NCBI GenBank assembly: GCA_029204225.1
Contig: CM055096.1
Span: 46,943,079-47,007,078 of the forward strand
From: Diphasiastrum complanatum
Taxonomy: Eukaryota; Streptophyta; Lycopodiopsida; Lycopodiales; Lycopodiaceae
DNA length: 64,000 nt
Direction: 5' to 3'
The notes under the pieces were generated by a model. That model was not told the DNA's origin, searched no databases, and saw only the letters and a program-made list of their open reading frames with translations. The translations under genes and the position numbers were made by a program. Positions within the stretch are counted from its first letter, which is position 1, and each line of letters begins with the position of its first letter. Below are positions 14,318-25,315 of the stretch, in pieces.

Positions 14318-14617
14318 ATAGTCTGCTTTGTCCTCCTCGATGACTTTTTCATGGTCAATGTTATGACCTCCTCTAGACACCAGTGAAGATGGAGCATAAG
14401 TAGCTGGATCTGGAAAACAAAGCTACTTTTGAGATCCTACAAACTCTTCCTCAATAGGCAAATTTGCTTCATCGTTCTACATATTTTCAACATCCATCTT
14501 CAAGCAATCCCTTCCAAAAACAGAAGCATCATCATTTATATAATCTATACCTGATACAAGATCATCAACTTCATAGTCAATAATGTTAGAGAACTTATCA
14601 AGATTGTCGGTACTGGA
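14318..14617 (-). pseudogene. Unrecognised exon-like fragment with splice donor
   Basis: The minus strand is open for about 100 codons apart from two TAG stops (NLDKFSNIIDYEVDDLV, then FVGSQK-stop-LCFPDPATYAPSS, then DHEKVIEEDKADYV). It ends in a textbook 5' splice site, TAT|GTAAGTAT, at 14318/14317. Its 5' side is cut at about 14617-14621, where Copia RNase H sequence begins on the other strand. It reads like an acidic exon of a host gene broken by a transposon. I do not recognise the protein. Confidence 0.35.
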
Positions 14618-14620
14618 AAG

Positions 14621-15180
14621 CTCTGCAAAGAGTATTGAGGTACATTCAAGCTTCAAAGCACTATGCTTTGAGCTACAATGGTAAAACAGAAGCTATACTC
14701 ACACTAATCACATATTCAGATTCAGATTGGACAGGAGACGTGGATACCAAGAAATCCACATCAAGATATATTTGTTTCCTTGCAAGAGGACCCATTTCAT
14801 GGAATAGCAGAAAGCAGAAATGCATTTCGTTGTCCTCTACAGAATCCGAATACATTGTAGCTACATCAGCAGTGAAGGAAATAATTTGGCTCTGAAGGCT
14901 ACTACAGAATTTGCAATTCCCACAGATCGGTCCAACAATGCTCCAGTGTGACAATCAGAGCTGTATAGCTCTATCTCTGAATCCATGAACTCATAATAGA
15001 ACTAAACACATAGAAGTTCAATTTCATTTTCTTAGAGAGAAGGTTCAGAACCAAGATGTTGTACTTAGTTACTGTCATACAAATAGTATGTTGGTTGATA
15101 TTTTGACAAAGCCATTATCTAGAGATAAACATTCTACTTTAGTAGATATGATAAATCTCAATTGCAGTTCAGATTCATAG
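14621..15180 (+). pseudogene. Copia RNase H (pol 3' end) fragment
   Basis: The frame starts LQRVLRYIQASK and shows YSDSDWTGD (catalytic Asp), STSRYI, SLSSTESEYI, CDNQS and TKHIEVQFHF, ending LVDILTKPLS. This is the order of a Copia RNase H and polyprotein end. There is one stop after EIIWL. It is followed directly by polypurine AAGGGGGAG and an LTR. Everything upstream (gag to RT) is missing. Confidence 0.8.
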
Positions 15181-15199
15181 CAGTAAGCTTAAGGGGGAG

Positions 15200-16000
15200 T
15201 GTTGGAGTTTAATCCTACTCCTACACGTCCTAACTGCTCTCCTTCTTTCTCTCAATTTTACTCTCTCAAATGAAGTCTGCATATTTGAACTATTTGTCGC
15301 AACAGTCTGCATTTTTGCTCACAATTTCTGACAGCCGAAAAGTGCGACACTCTGCAGAAATACACAAGATTCCAAGTACAGGCTGTCTACATCTTCACGC
15401 TCCAATGATAACTGTTCAAATTAGTCAGTTAATCAACTGTTAAGTGATCTTGTAAATGCCAAGATAGAATAATGCAAGATCTTCCAGTTGCTATATATGT
15501 AAATGAGCGATTGAAGGGAGATATAGAGATTCAAAAAGGATTCTAAGTAGAGATCAAACAACTAGAACGAGTCTTCTAGTAGCTGACTCCTCAAAATTAG
15601 TGATTAGAGAGAGAGAGAGAGATACTCAGAACTTTAGCAATTGATTTGAGTCTGTAAATAGGACCAGGTGCTTATCAGCGCAATTGTATTGTGGTCTGAT
15701 TGTTGTTTTATGACATTATTATACAGATTCGCTATTGTTCTACATCTTTGCATTCTTGTTGAATAAAACTAACTCTCACTCCTCTTATGCAAATATCATT
15801 GTAAGAAAATGTATGGCTGTCTCTGACACCTAAGTTATTTCTACATTCTCTTCATATCAGGTTATCAAAATTAGAAGATTGCATGGTTGTCTTAGACGCC
15901 TAATCGTTTCTATTATCTCTCTTTCATGGCAGTCTAAGACTCCTGCACTGATGATCTTATTCAACACAACATAACAGCTCGCAATTTCCGTTGTCTAAGT
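15200..16000 (+). repeat. 3' LTR following Copia RNase H
   Basis: It starts TGTTGGAGTTTAATCC directly after the polypurine tract. A TATA-like CTATATATG at about 15490 and a GA run at 15605-15622 fit the U3-R layout. The 3' border is approximate, since no second copy is available for comparison. Confidence 0.6.
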
Positions 16001-16029
16001 AATCCACGATGCTGTTAACACGCACTGTT

Positions 16030-16400
16030 CTTTCATTATTGTTTTTATCTTAGTAGGTGATTAGGCCAAAAGTAGCTTTGACTTAGCTTGAGGTAGTGTA
16101 GGCCTTTGACATTTGGCATGATTATAGAGGGCTATTGACATGTCTTTTAATGTTGTAATGTTGTCATGTGACCAATCACAAGAGAGAGATGCATCATAAA
16201 TGGTCCAATCAATGTAGAAGATGACAACTCAATGGACCAATCAAATTTAGAGGTGCTATGTAAGAGATCCAATCATTTTACTTGCTTACTACTGCTCTTG
16301 GATCTCGAACCACCATATAGAGGAGCTCTCTCTTTGTACATACAATCAAGTTGAGAGTTCTCTACCCGAGAGCAACATGTTTGGTTTTGCCTCTCATAGT
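16030..16400 (+). repeat. LTR-like remnant, type D
   Basis: Several (G)GTCCAATCAA-type phrases with AGAGGTG, then CTCTACCCGAGAG (about 16360). The same combination occurs at 31600-32060. The look is that of a decayed Copia LTR. Borders and element are not determinable. Confidence 0.3.
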
Positions 16401-17200
16401 GAATTGTACTTTGTTTTTTCATGTGGATGTGAAAAACTAGCTTTTCTTTGGATGATCATAACTTTTGTTGTAGATGAGCTCTTGCCTTGATTCAAAGCTT
16501 GATAGATAGCCCTTAAAAATCCGATTTGATCTATCATAGATGCATCTTGTGCAACCTTACATGCATAGAGTTCGTTGTAGATCTTTGCATGGTCCTCAAA
16601 TCTCAATTTTTGACAATTGGGACACCCATTGATGTACATTCTCTTAGCATTATTTACATTATTTCCTCATTGTCGTCTTTCTTTTGAAGAACAAGCATTG
16701 AATTTCAAACCATATACTTTGCATTCTCTTAGCATTATTTACATTACCCTGTCATTGTAGTCCTACATATCACACCCAATGTGACAATGCTAGGCAAAGA
16801 ACCTTAATGACATTCATGTGATTAATCCCAATTCAACATCAAGAAATTGTTGGCTATGCATAGTAATATACCCATTATGAAAAAGGAGGCAATGACAACG
16901 AAGCAAATTTTTTTTTTATTATCAAAACTCTTCATCATTGGTTGTGGTTTAGAAAAAAGAAAAAACTAAGAGAATTTAGTATGCCGCTTGAAATATTCCT
17001 AGTACTTAAAATTTTATTATTATTTTCTAATGTGATTAACAAATGTGCAAGTCTTGTTCTTTTTTTGGAAGCCATGTACTTCAAATTTTGTGTGGTGACG
17101 GTAGAGGGTTCTTGGTGTGGGATTGACCACCCGTGGTCAAAAACCTGGGCCATCCAAGCATGCAATTTTTTATTTATTTTAACAACTTGCAAATGGTTCA
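16400..17200. other. Intergenic stretch, nothing assigned
   Basis: A minus-strand frame of about 81 codons (16394-16639, NGCPNCQKLRFEDH) has no family I recognise. Otherwise AT-rich with no support for a gene. Confidence 0.35.
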
Positions 17201-18520
17201 AGATTCTAGAGGTAAGTTTAGAGGAGGTTTTGGAAGCATGGAGTCCAATGAATCTGGGCCCCACTCATTGGATGGGGGTAAGGGCTGCATGCACCCCTCG
17301 GTCAATGTGAGGGATACCTCATCCTGGCACCCAGCCAGCCAGGTCCCACCCACATTATAAGGCCCAAGGCCTCCTTTCCCAGGTGCCCACATAATAAAGA
17401 ATGATAAAAGTCAGCATCAGGACCGATCAGGATTCAGGGGGCCAGCAGGCCCTTTTCTTTTGCCAGCCAAATGCCGTACACAGTCCGTACTCTATCGTCA
17501 CGAGGCCTTTGTATGGAACAAATTTGCTTTCTCTCTTTTTTCGCAGCAAATTTATTTTTCTCTTTTTCCGTACAGCCGCTTCTGTCTGCTGCAGCTGCAG
17601 CCTGCGAGAGAGGGAGAGAGAGATTCCGTCATGCCTGCCAATGATAATGGCAGCGAGCAGGCAGCATCAACAGCGGGAGTGCGTGCAATTTTTTCACCCA
17701 GCCCCATATACAATGCCAAAAGTATTGCTGCCTGCTGCTCGCAGAAGCACGGATCAAGGTGCTGCTGCTGATCTCTGTGAAAGCCAAGAGCAAACAACAA
17801 GCGGCACCCACAAGGCCATAACTTACAAGTCATTCTATATCACAGTATATGTATGATCTATCTGTATTCCAGCTTCTTTCCCTCCCTGCCCGATCGCACA
17901 GCTGAGAAAAGGGCCAGCCGGACAGTGTTCTCGGCTTTATGTGTGGAGGGGTATCAATGTCAGGCTTGCCGCTGCTGCTGTGTCCTACAGTATGAGGAAA
18001 CACGGACGACAGGACGCTCACAGGTGGGCCTTGCAAGCTGTGGAAAGAGACTCGCACATGCGAGGTCTACCTCAATCCGGTAGCAAGGAGGCCGTTGCGA
18101 GCTACAGTGCTGGAAATGGACACGCATGGTGCCGCGTCATCGAGAATTCTGAAACAAGCAAAATAGTTTTCAGCATGTGAGTCTGTATATTCCGATCCAC
18201 CCTTCGTCGTACCAGTTTCTGATAGCGAGATGGTTGGAACTCGGGCTTCTTAACTACTGCAGCTACTGCTAATTAGTTATGCCAAAACTCTACTCGTGTG
18301 ATGTCTCTCCTGTGTCGGAGAGGTAGACCATTGACGTGAATGCACCAATTCAGATAATGGATGATAGCACACCCTCATTAGAGTGCTAATTTAGTTGCTC
18401 AGGGGGACCTAATTGTCGATATGACCAGTTTAGAAGAAGGTGCGTCGACGACTGTTCATAAAGACAGGAGCTCGATCGTGCCAAAAAGACTGCATTCGGT
18501 GCATGAGAGGTAAGTGATAA
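17200..18520. other. GC-richer, gene-like region, unassigned
   Basis: Clearly higher GC than its surroundings. It contains CATTATAAGGCCC (TATA-like, about 17354), a GAGAGAGAGG run near 17606, CTGCTG runs and a strong donor-like GAGAG|GTAAGTGAT at about 18506. Overlapping short frames on both strands (for example 17941-18180 plus) carry no recognisable domain. It may be a promoter with first exons or a non-coding transcript. I cannot decide strand or product. Confidence 0.25.
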
Positions 18521-18920
18521 CAGGTTTTTAGGCTTACAGAACCAGCTCAGGTCTGTTTTATAACTTACAAGGCTATAAGTATTTACTGTAATTCAGGGTT
18601 ATATTAATCATCCACTTACCATAAGCCATCGCGGTGTCATTGAGTCCTTCTATCCCGGTTTTCTATATGAAACACAGTATCAGGGCTCAGATCAGAATGG
18701 CTGCCATGTGCAAGGAACTTTTCTCTTAAACATCAGTACATAACAAACGTGTTCTGCAGGCTTTTTTTCCTTTACAATCAGATAGCACGCACGACTGGAG
18801 TACCAAATCTGACATATCTCCAAGTATTTTTAGTAAAGTTATCTAATGAAACCGAATATTTGACTACTCTTAGTACTTTTTACTAATCATAATCAGAGCT
18901 AGACAAACCCATCAAATCAT
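18520..18920. other. Intergenic, nothing assigned
   Basis: No open frame of note and no repeat. Follows the GC-richer region on the plus strand. Confidence 0.4.
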
Positions 18921-18924
18921 ATTC

Positions 18925-19263
18925 CTAATACATATAGCAATTTTTGTCCATCTCGAGATCTTTGACTTTATCTGCAGCTAGCTGGGCAACCTGAAAGCCA
19001 TGAGAATTGAGCAACAATGAGAAGCTTGTCCAGCATGGGTCAAGTTTAAATTTTATTTGTCTTTCATATCTGTTATTGCAGCAGCTATACAGACAATATT
19101 GATTGCTTACGCATGTCCTTACTCCCGAGCATAAATTCTGATGGCAAAAGCATACATAGACTGCAGTGCTTGTTGCCATGGAGCAGTTATAGTATCCATG
19201 TACCACTACCGTGCATTCAGGTTGTAATAGTTGAAAAAGAAATCGAGTAGCAGCTTCCACGTC
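18925..19263 (-). CDS. Putative two terminal exons of an unrecognised gene
   Basis: Minus strand: exon 19263-19123 (after acceptor GGTTAG; 47 codons, phase 0), donor GGA|GTAAGG, a 132-bp intron, acceptor GGCTTTCAG|GTTGCC, and a last exon 18990-18925 ending VAQLAADKVKDLE..CYMY-stop. The upstream exon reads RFLFQLLQPECTVVVHG and then a Cys-rich stretch. Phases agree and both splice sites are good, but I recognise no family and find no upstream exons. It could be a gene fragment or chance. Confidence 0.3.
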   Translation of the reverse strand, partial: DVEAATRFLFQLLQPECTVVVHGYYNCSMATSTAVYVCFCHQNLCSGVRTCVSNQYCLYSCCNNRYERQIKFKLDPCWTSFSLLLNSHGFQVAQLAADKVKDLEMDKNCYMY

Positions 19264-19635
19264 CTAACCAATGAGACGAGAACCTTTTTTATGAGTAAAC
19301 AACTTGGACTACCATAACCTACACTTAAGGGCATTAACTAAGCACACAATCACCAAGCTAAAAACAGTTCCTCGCTACTTTCTAACAAGTGCAATTTTAA
19401 AAAATTTCTTCATTTACGCCAGCCTTTCCTTGCACATGCAAGTGCATGTGTTCAAAATATTGTCAGCATAAAATACAAGAATAAGCAATTGTCAAGTTTG
19501 TGAAGCAATCAGAGTTTACAGATATGCCCTTCAAATTTAGTGTTGGTTTGCGCTACCTCTTGCCAAGGTAGGACCAAAAATTCATGAGTATCATGATATA
19601 GTCACAATAACAAAGAAAATGAACATGATAATGAG

Positions 19636-19769
<134 letters not shown>

Positions 19770-21390
19770 CTTTCTCTAGTGTTATCATGTGATATATTTA
19801 AATAGTAACTACATGTATTTCCAATCATGTGGCTTTAATGAATCTTCCATTTTCTACCTCCTAGACTTGGGTATATGAATATGAATCAAGGCCAAAAGTT
19901 TGATCCTTACAGCCCACATGTTTGCATTATGTGAAGCTTTAAGTAGATATTGAAGAACATCAAGTGGGTTAGCAAGAATGGAAAACTTTGTACTAAAAAA
20001 GTGAGCCTAAAGCTTTTGCCAAATTTTTGTGGCAATGTAGGAATTTGAGATAGTTTATGACGGTTCTTCATGGTCAAGATTTCAACTTGTGTTGTATAAT
20101 TTGAAGGTGTGAGTAATGTAGTTCGAAAGAAGAAGACATCAAAAATAGATGTTTGACAATGGCATTGGTCGGCAGAAATCTCGACTTTGAACAATCAACC
20201 TCAAATGCTAACTTAGTGGAAATGCTGACCCGAAAAATGTAGATTGTGACATTTGTTGGTATTCAAGGTACCACTTAGGTTGAAGGTCTTGCGATGCCCG
20301 GCCCATCCCAACCTTTTGATTTTGCATATTCAAACTCTTACATTAGATTGTTATCATTATACACTTTCACTACTCAACTACATGGTCTTGGTCTCTTAAT
20401 GTTATTTAGGAACCAGATCAGTCCTTGTAAACAGTCCTCAAATAACATATATATGTAAAGAAAACGAGGAAGTTTGCAAGAAACCAATGCAAGAACATGT
20501 AAGAAAAAGCAAGGAAATGCAACAAACTTTGTAAGAGTAGTAAAGTGTCTTTCTAGCAAATTGTGCATAACACACCCGATATAGAGCTTATCAAGCTGCC
20601 GTAGTTATTGATCACTCAATTTTGATATGATGTATATATTTTGCAAACGCAATAGAATTTGGTTGTCATAAACGCCTATTAGGAGACCGATACCTTATTA
20701 AGAGCGACAAACAATTTCTCATTGGAGACACACACACACACACACACGCACACACAATTCATCACAACGGTTTGAAAACGATCCTAATAGTCAGAATTGA
20801 CTTTAAGATTTATTTTGGGAAACCCAGCATTTCACCTTAGGTTGGATTAGAGCTATTATCAATTCATTCAAAACTGACAAACTTCCACTATGAGAGCACC
20901 ACTTACATAACTTATGATTGGCATGCTGCTCCTTGTTCCTCATATGGGACTATGAGAGTACCATTAGATTTACCTGCATGGAAACCCATTGACAAAGAGT
21001 AACCATGTTTTGGAAGCAAATCGATAGTGTCACATTTTGGACTTGGAAAAAATGTAGTCAGCTCTTTTGGTGTGCAAACTAGTTGTTGGTCAACTTGGCT
21101 AGTAGTTTTGGTCAACTACAATATTTCACCTTGGCTAGTCCTTTTAAAATGACATTTTATGTTGGTGGGTTCTCATAAGGTAAAGAACATGGATGTGGAC
21201 AAAAGCTCCTTTCCAATTTGTGATTATATGATGCAAAATTGTAATAGTCAAATTAGGATCACTATGGGCAGTTGAATAAGTCAAGAAGACATGATTCTGA
21301 CGTGCTTGATGATATATGATATCCTTTGAAACTCTCATAAAAAGTGGAAGGCAAGTCTCCTTTTAATCCATGTTCTATAACAATTCCAAT
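19770..21390. other. Intergenic, nothing assigned except an AC run
   Basis: AT-rich, with no supported gene. A short AC microsatellite lies at about 20730-20755. Small minus-strand frames near 19907-20194 and 20912-21115 have no domain, no flanking splice sites and no repeats that would support them. Confidence 0.4.
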
Positions 21391-21786
21391 TTACTTTTCA
21401 TGATTTTCTAACAACTTTTTTCTATGGTTAGTAAGCTTTGCTCTTTCTTCAACTTGTTGTTCTTGATGCACACTAAGTGCTTCTTTGACTTTACCTGCAA
21501 AATTAAGAGACCCTAAGAGTATTATCAAGTAAAGCCAATCTTTACAAGTAAAATTCAATTCATTTAAAACAACTTTACAAAAAATACCTGTATCTACATT
21601 TGGCTTTGTATCTTGTCTTTGAACCTTAACTGATGCACATATACTACATATTCTCATCCTCACTTTTCTAGGATAAAAATCTATCAAAAAATTACTCCCA
21701 TAGCCCGATGAAATGGTTGTAGCTAGTGTATTGCTCTTGTCCACATGGAGTATCTTATCCCTATAAGTAATGTACAATCTCAACAT
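21391..21786 (-). CDS. Two-exon ORF, 100 residues, unrecognised
   Basis: ATG 21786; exon 1 21786-21588, donor ACAG|GTATTT, a 93-bp intron, acceptor TTTTGCAG|GTAAAG, exon 2 21494-21391 to a TAA. Phases match. The product is basic and ends in a helix-prone stretch (EALSVHQEQQVEERAKL). A CSIC pair (CSICASVKVQ) is the only Cys motif. The unspliced frame is also open here, so the intron is an inference from the sites. It lies 84 bases from a CACTA-like terminus but outside it. No function assigned. Confidence 0.3.
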   Translation of the reverse strand: MLRLYITYRDKILHVDKSNTLATTISSGYGSNFLIDFYPRKVRMRICSICASVKVQRQDTKPNVDTGIFCKVVLNELNFTCKDWLYLIILLGSLNFAGKVKEALSVHQEQQVEERAKLTNHRKKLLENHEK

Positions 21787-21869
21787 GAGACCTTAAATAG
21801 GTCTCCACCCAAGATATGGACAAGTCCAATGGATTCAACTAGACGAATATATTTGAGATTGTAAATAGA

Positions 21870-22535
21870 CACTACAACAAGACCCGCAATTTTCAGCGCA
21901 TTTTTGGAAAGATAGATTTAAAAAAGAGGCACAGGGGAAGCGGAAAACTCGAGCGTCAGGTCCATAGGGTGGCCTCGGTATAAGCCTTGCAAATTTGAAC
22001 ATGTTTTTAAGAGACTTATATGGAGGGGTATAAGGAGGCCCATGACAATTCAACCGAGAGTTATACGGAGGGTTATAAGAAGGGTTATAAGGAGGGTTAT
22101 AGGGAGGGTTATAAGGAGGCTAGAGACTTTCCAAAATACTCTGCTAACCGAGGGTAATACCAAGATTGATGAAAAACAGGCCCCTCGGTATAAACCATAG
22201 AATGACATTTTTGAAAATTGTTGTTTATCAACACTGAATTTCATTTTCTATCATCATTAGGGGCCATATACACAATAGAAATGTTGTACTTTTAAAGTTC
22301 TTTCTAGGTTCTATTATGGTGGTCTCCCATCTAATAGAATTAGAAATTATCCTAAAGTGCATTGTGTAGGTGAGTACGAGTAAGATCCACTCAAGACAAG
22401 GTTTCTATTGCCTATTTAAGGTTCTTCCAAGGCGGTCTCCCTACTGAATGAACACTCTAATTAAAAGGAATAGATTAAGCAACACTATGGCGGTCTCCCA
22501 ACTAGTGGATAACACACTATGGCGATCTCCCAACT
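21870..22535 (+). mobile_element. Possible CACTA (En/Spm) terminus
   Basis: CACTACAACAAGACCCGC at 21870 resembles the conserved CACTACAA(G/C)AA end of plant CACTA transposons, preceded by AGA. Subterminal short repeats follow (CTCGGTATAA twice; TGGCGGTCTCCCAACTAGTG twice with variants). No matching TTGTAGTG end is found before the Copia fragment at 22541, so the element is truncated or the match is fortuitous. Confidence 0.35.
22060..22119. repeat. 12-bp minisatellite, five units
   Basis: Five head-to-tail units of GTTATAAGGAGG with single-base variants. Confidence 0.85.
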
Positions 22536-22540
22536 AGTGT

Positions 22541-23230
22541 CTAACAAGTAACAATACTAGACATCAAGCACTTGATCTTTGTGGAAATTTGGTTGTCCCT
22601 TGCATTCTTGAACTTGATAAAGACATCATACACTTCATCTTTGCTCCTCAAGCACTTGATCTTTGTGGAAATTTGGTTCTCCCTTGCAATCTTGAACTTG
22701 ATAAAGACATCATACACTTCATCTTTGCTCTTTAGTAGATAGATCCAACAAAATCTACTAAAATCATCAACGAAAGTTACATACATTTTAGGTCCACTAT
22801 TGCTAATTGTAGTGATTCCATGAATATCTGAATGTACAACTTGAAAAGGCTTTGTAGATCTAGATGTAGATCTAGTATAAGGTAGTCTATGTGACTTTGA
22901 CAAAGCACAAGACTCACAAACATGATGGATGCTAGTTAAGGAACTTGGAAGACCAATCACAACTTGCTTTCTAGCCGTTACCTCCAATGACTTGCAGTTG
23001 AGATGCTCGTCCTTTTATGCCAAACCTCTTGAATAGGTATTTGCTCACTTGCAACACATCCAACTTGGTTAGCAATAATACAAGCATCTAGTTTGAATAA
23101 CTTCCCTTGCCTTTTACCTTTTGCAATCAAGACGTCCTTCCTTTTGATCAGACAAGCATCTCCATCAAACTCCACTTTAAGACCATTTCTTAGCAATTGA
23201 CTCACACTAAGTAGGTTTTTAGTAATAGAT
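22541..23230 (-). pseudogene. Copia pre-integrase/integrase fragment with 84-bp duplication
   Basis: Minus strand: SITKNLLSVSQLLRNGLKVEF, FKLDA, WHKR (GAG-pre-integrase), a frame change near 22985, then CESCALSKSHRLPY, VHSDIHG, YVTFVDDFSR and WIYLLKSKDEV. This is the N-terminal half of a Copia integrase, including its first catalytic Asp. After that, 28 residues (SKDEVYDVFIKFK..) are repeated once. The second Asp and the Glu are missing. The fragment abuts LTR-B3 directly, which suggests that LTR-B3 inserted into it. Confidence 0.75.
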
Positions 23231-24378
23231 GTGAGAGATTTCAACAAGTTTGGTCATATTTTGTCAATTGAGGCCTCATTTTAGAATTAGAGATAAACTT
23301 TTTTGAATTTTTATTAGTTTAAAATACATTCAATAAACACTTTTTGAAAGTGTGGGAAAGTTGGTAGTCGAGTTTGAGAGAGATTCAAATTTGAACTTTG
23401 GGTACATTGAATCTAGTCCCAAAATAGTAGGGTTTTTCATATTGGAGGGAAAGCCAAGTGGCAAAGTAGGGATTGGTCCTGTTATATATTGTTGTAACTC
23501 ATGGAAAAAGGGATCTTCTCTCTTCTCTCTTTCATTTCATCATTATACATAGTTCTCTTTGGATTCTACTATTCATTGGTGCACTCTCATGATGTTATCT
23601 TGCAGGCTTCACATAATTGTAGCACTCTGGCGCGTCAGGGTGCGCCAACTAGGGGCTGGCCAAAAAGGCACAGGCGGGCGCCGTGGAGCCAGGGCGGGTG
23701 CGCCAAGGGGCAGGCAGCGCCCAGGTGGCGCCGGACAGGGGCACCAGCGCCAGGTGGGTGGGTGGAGCCGGGCGAGCAGGCAGGTGGGTGGCGTTGGGCA
23801 TGCCCAGGTGGCGCCTGGCAGGCAGCGCCCAGGTGGCATGGGGCAAGGGCACCAGCGCCAGGTGGGTGGCGCCGGGCAGGCCCAAGTGGCACCAAGAACT
23901 AGGCAGGTGGCACTGGGCAGCTTCACACCCACCTGCACACATGTGAGTAAGCAAGTGGGTTCAGTTATATATAAGTACTGGTTTATCTCAGAGATTTGCT
24001 TATGGAATAAACCCTGGTGCGCGACACGTGGCAGGGCAAGCAGTTCAAAAAAAAAAAAACCTCCCTGCATGTCCCACCCTGACGCGTGCGTAGGGTGCTA
24101 AAAATAAGAGGAGCCTTATCTTGCAATTCTATGTGTAGAATGATAATTTATTGTTATTTTCGATTTCACATGTGTGAAATATAGTACGGTACTGTAATTG
24201 TATGGAAAGAAACAATATTTTATGTTTTGGTTCATGTTTGATCAGTATCTCTTAGAGTTTGCGTCTCATTTTGTATGTAGATGCTGATTTTTCTACATTG
24301 GCAGGATTGTTGGCTTGTTCAATTTGTAACCAAAGATCAGGGATATGGATTGGATCCTGAATGATCTGAAATCCTTCA
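23231..24378 (+). repeat. LTR-B3, Copia-type LTR with foreign insertion
   Basis: It starts TGTGAGAGATTTCAAC and ends CCTTCACA before TGGTATCAAAGC. It matches LTR-B2 except for a 511-bp insertion at 23605-24115. Without the insertion it is about 630 bases. Its CT tract is short and broken (TCTTCTCTCTTCTCTC). The G-box-like palindrome TTTCACATGTGTGAAA lies at about 24165. Confidence 0.75.
23605..24115. mobile_element. GC-rich TIR element (Mutator-like) nested in LTR-B3
   Basis: Flanked by the 10-base direct repeat TTATCTTGCA (23595-23604 and 24116-24125), where LTR-B2 has a single copy. The ends form an imperfect inverted repeat (GGCTTCACAT..TAGCAC against GGCTCCTCTT..TAGCAC, about 17 of 23 positions). 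Its interior is strongly GC-rich, with repeated GCGCCAGGTGG and CAGGCAGCGCCCAGGTGGC blocks. A 9-11-base target duplication is typical of Mutator-like elements, and GC-rich cargo is known from Pack-MULEs. Open frames occur on both strands but are repeat artefacts. No transposase. Confidence 0.6.
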
Positions 24379-24660
24379 CATGGTATCAAAGCTATTGTGT
24401 TTTAGATTATGAAAGGATCAACCACATATATCAAATATTTGGAGGAGTTACCAATGCTAGAGCATGCTAGATTGATTTCTACTCAAAAATCTCAATTTTT
24501 GCATATGTAGAATTGATCTTTTGTAGGTCACAACTCAATATAGGGTTATATACTTGATCTCAATTTTGATTTCACACTTGGTTTACTAGAATTAGCCAAT
24601 TTTTGGTGCATTAGGAAGGAGATTGGTAAGTGCACATCATTTTTGGAGGCTTGGGAAGTT
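24379..24660 (+). mobile_element. Primer site and leader after LTR-B3
   Basis: TGGTATCAAAGC directly follows the LTR, then a leader alignable to 9910-10150 (TAGAGCATGCTA, CTACTCAAAAATC, TTGATCTTTTGTAGGTCA). It stops near 24660, where inverted LTR-B4 begins. No gag. Confidence 0.6.
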
Positions 24661-24679
24661 TTGAAGAAGATTTTCATCA

Positions 24680-24920
24680 TTGCCAATGTAGAAAACCAAC
24701 ATCTAATCAATTATAAAGAAGCAAACTCAACTAGATCTTGATCATACAACAAAAATAAGATAATATGAAGTTGATGTCTGTACAAAAATAGTAAGCTACT
24801 GTATTTCACACGTGTGGATCCGAATATAACATAAAATGAGCATTCTACACACAAGATTGCAAGATATCACCAAGATAGTGCACCAATGGATAGATGAACC
24901 CAAGAGAACTCATGTATAAG

Positions 24921-25013
<93 letters not shown>

Positions 25014-25315
25014 CTTCTCTTCCCACATGTGTACAGCTATATATAGTAGATCCATGACTCATTAATGATCTTGGTTTCCCTTTATAACAAGAACCCTATC
25101 AATAATATGGACTAGATTCAATGTCTCCAACATTCAAATTTGAATCTACTAAACTTGACCTCCTACATTTCTCTCACTTTTCAAAAGTGGTAATTCAAAT
25201 GCTTTTAGACTAATATAATTTTGAAAAGTCAAACTCAGTCTAATATGAAAATTGGCCTCAATTGCCAAATAAACAAATATGACCAAATTTTGATCAAACT
25301 AGTTGAGATCTCTCA
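24680..25315 (-). repeat. LTR-B4, inverted, 3'-truncated
   Basis: On the minus strand it runs from TGTGAGAGATCTCAAC (25315) through the CT tract (24925-25011 as GA on plus) to TTTTCTACATTGGCAATG near 24690. The last part found in LTR-B2 is missing. It faces LTR-B3. Confidence 0.7.
24925..25011. repeat. (GA)43 microsatellite in LTR-B4
   Basis: Same position in the LTR as the CT tracts of LTR-B1 and LTR-B2, opposite strand. Confidence 0.97.

Noticed and set aside
23501-24101. Frames of 100-180 residues on both strands in the GC-rich block
   Set aside because: High GC removes stops. The sequence is an internal minisatellite, all frames are open at once, and no domain is visible.
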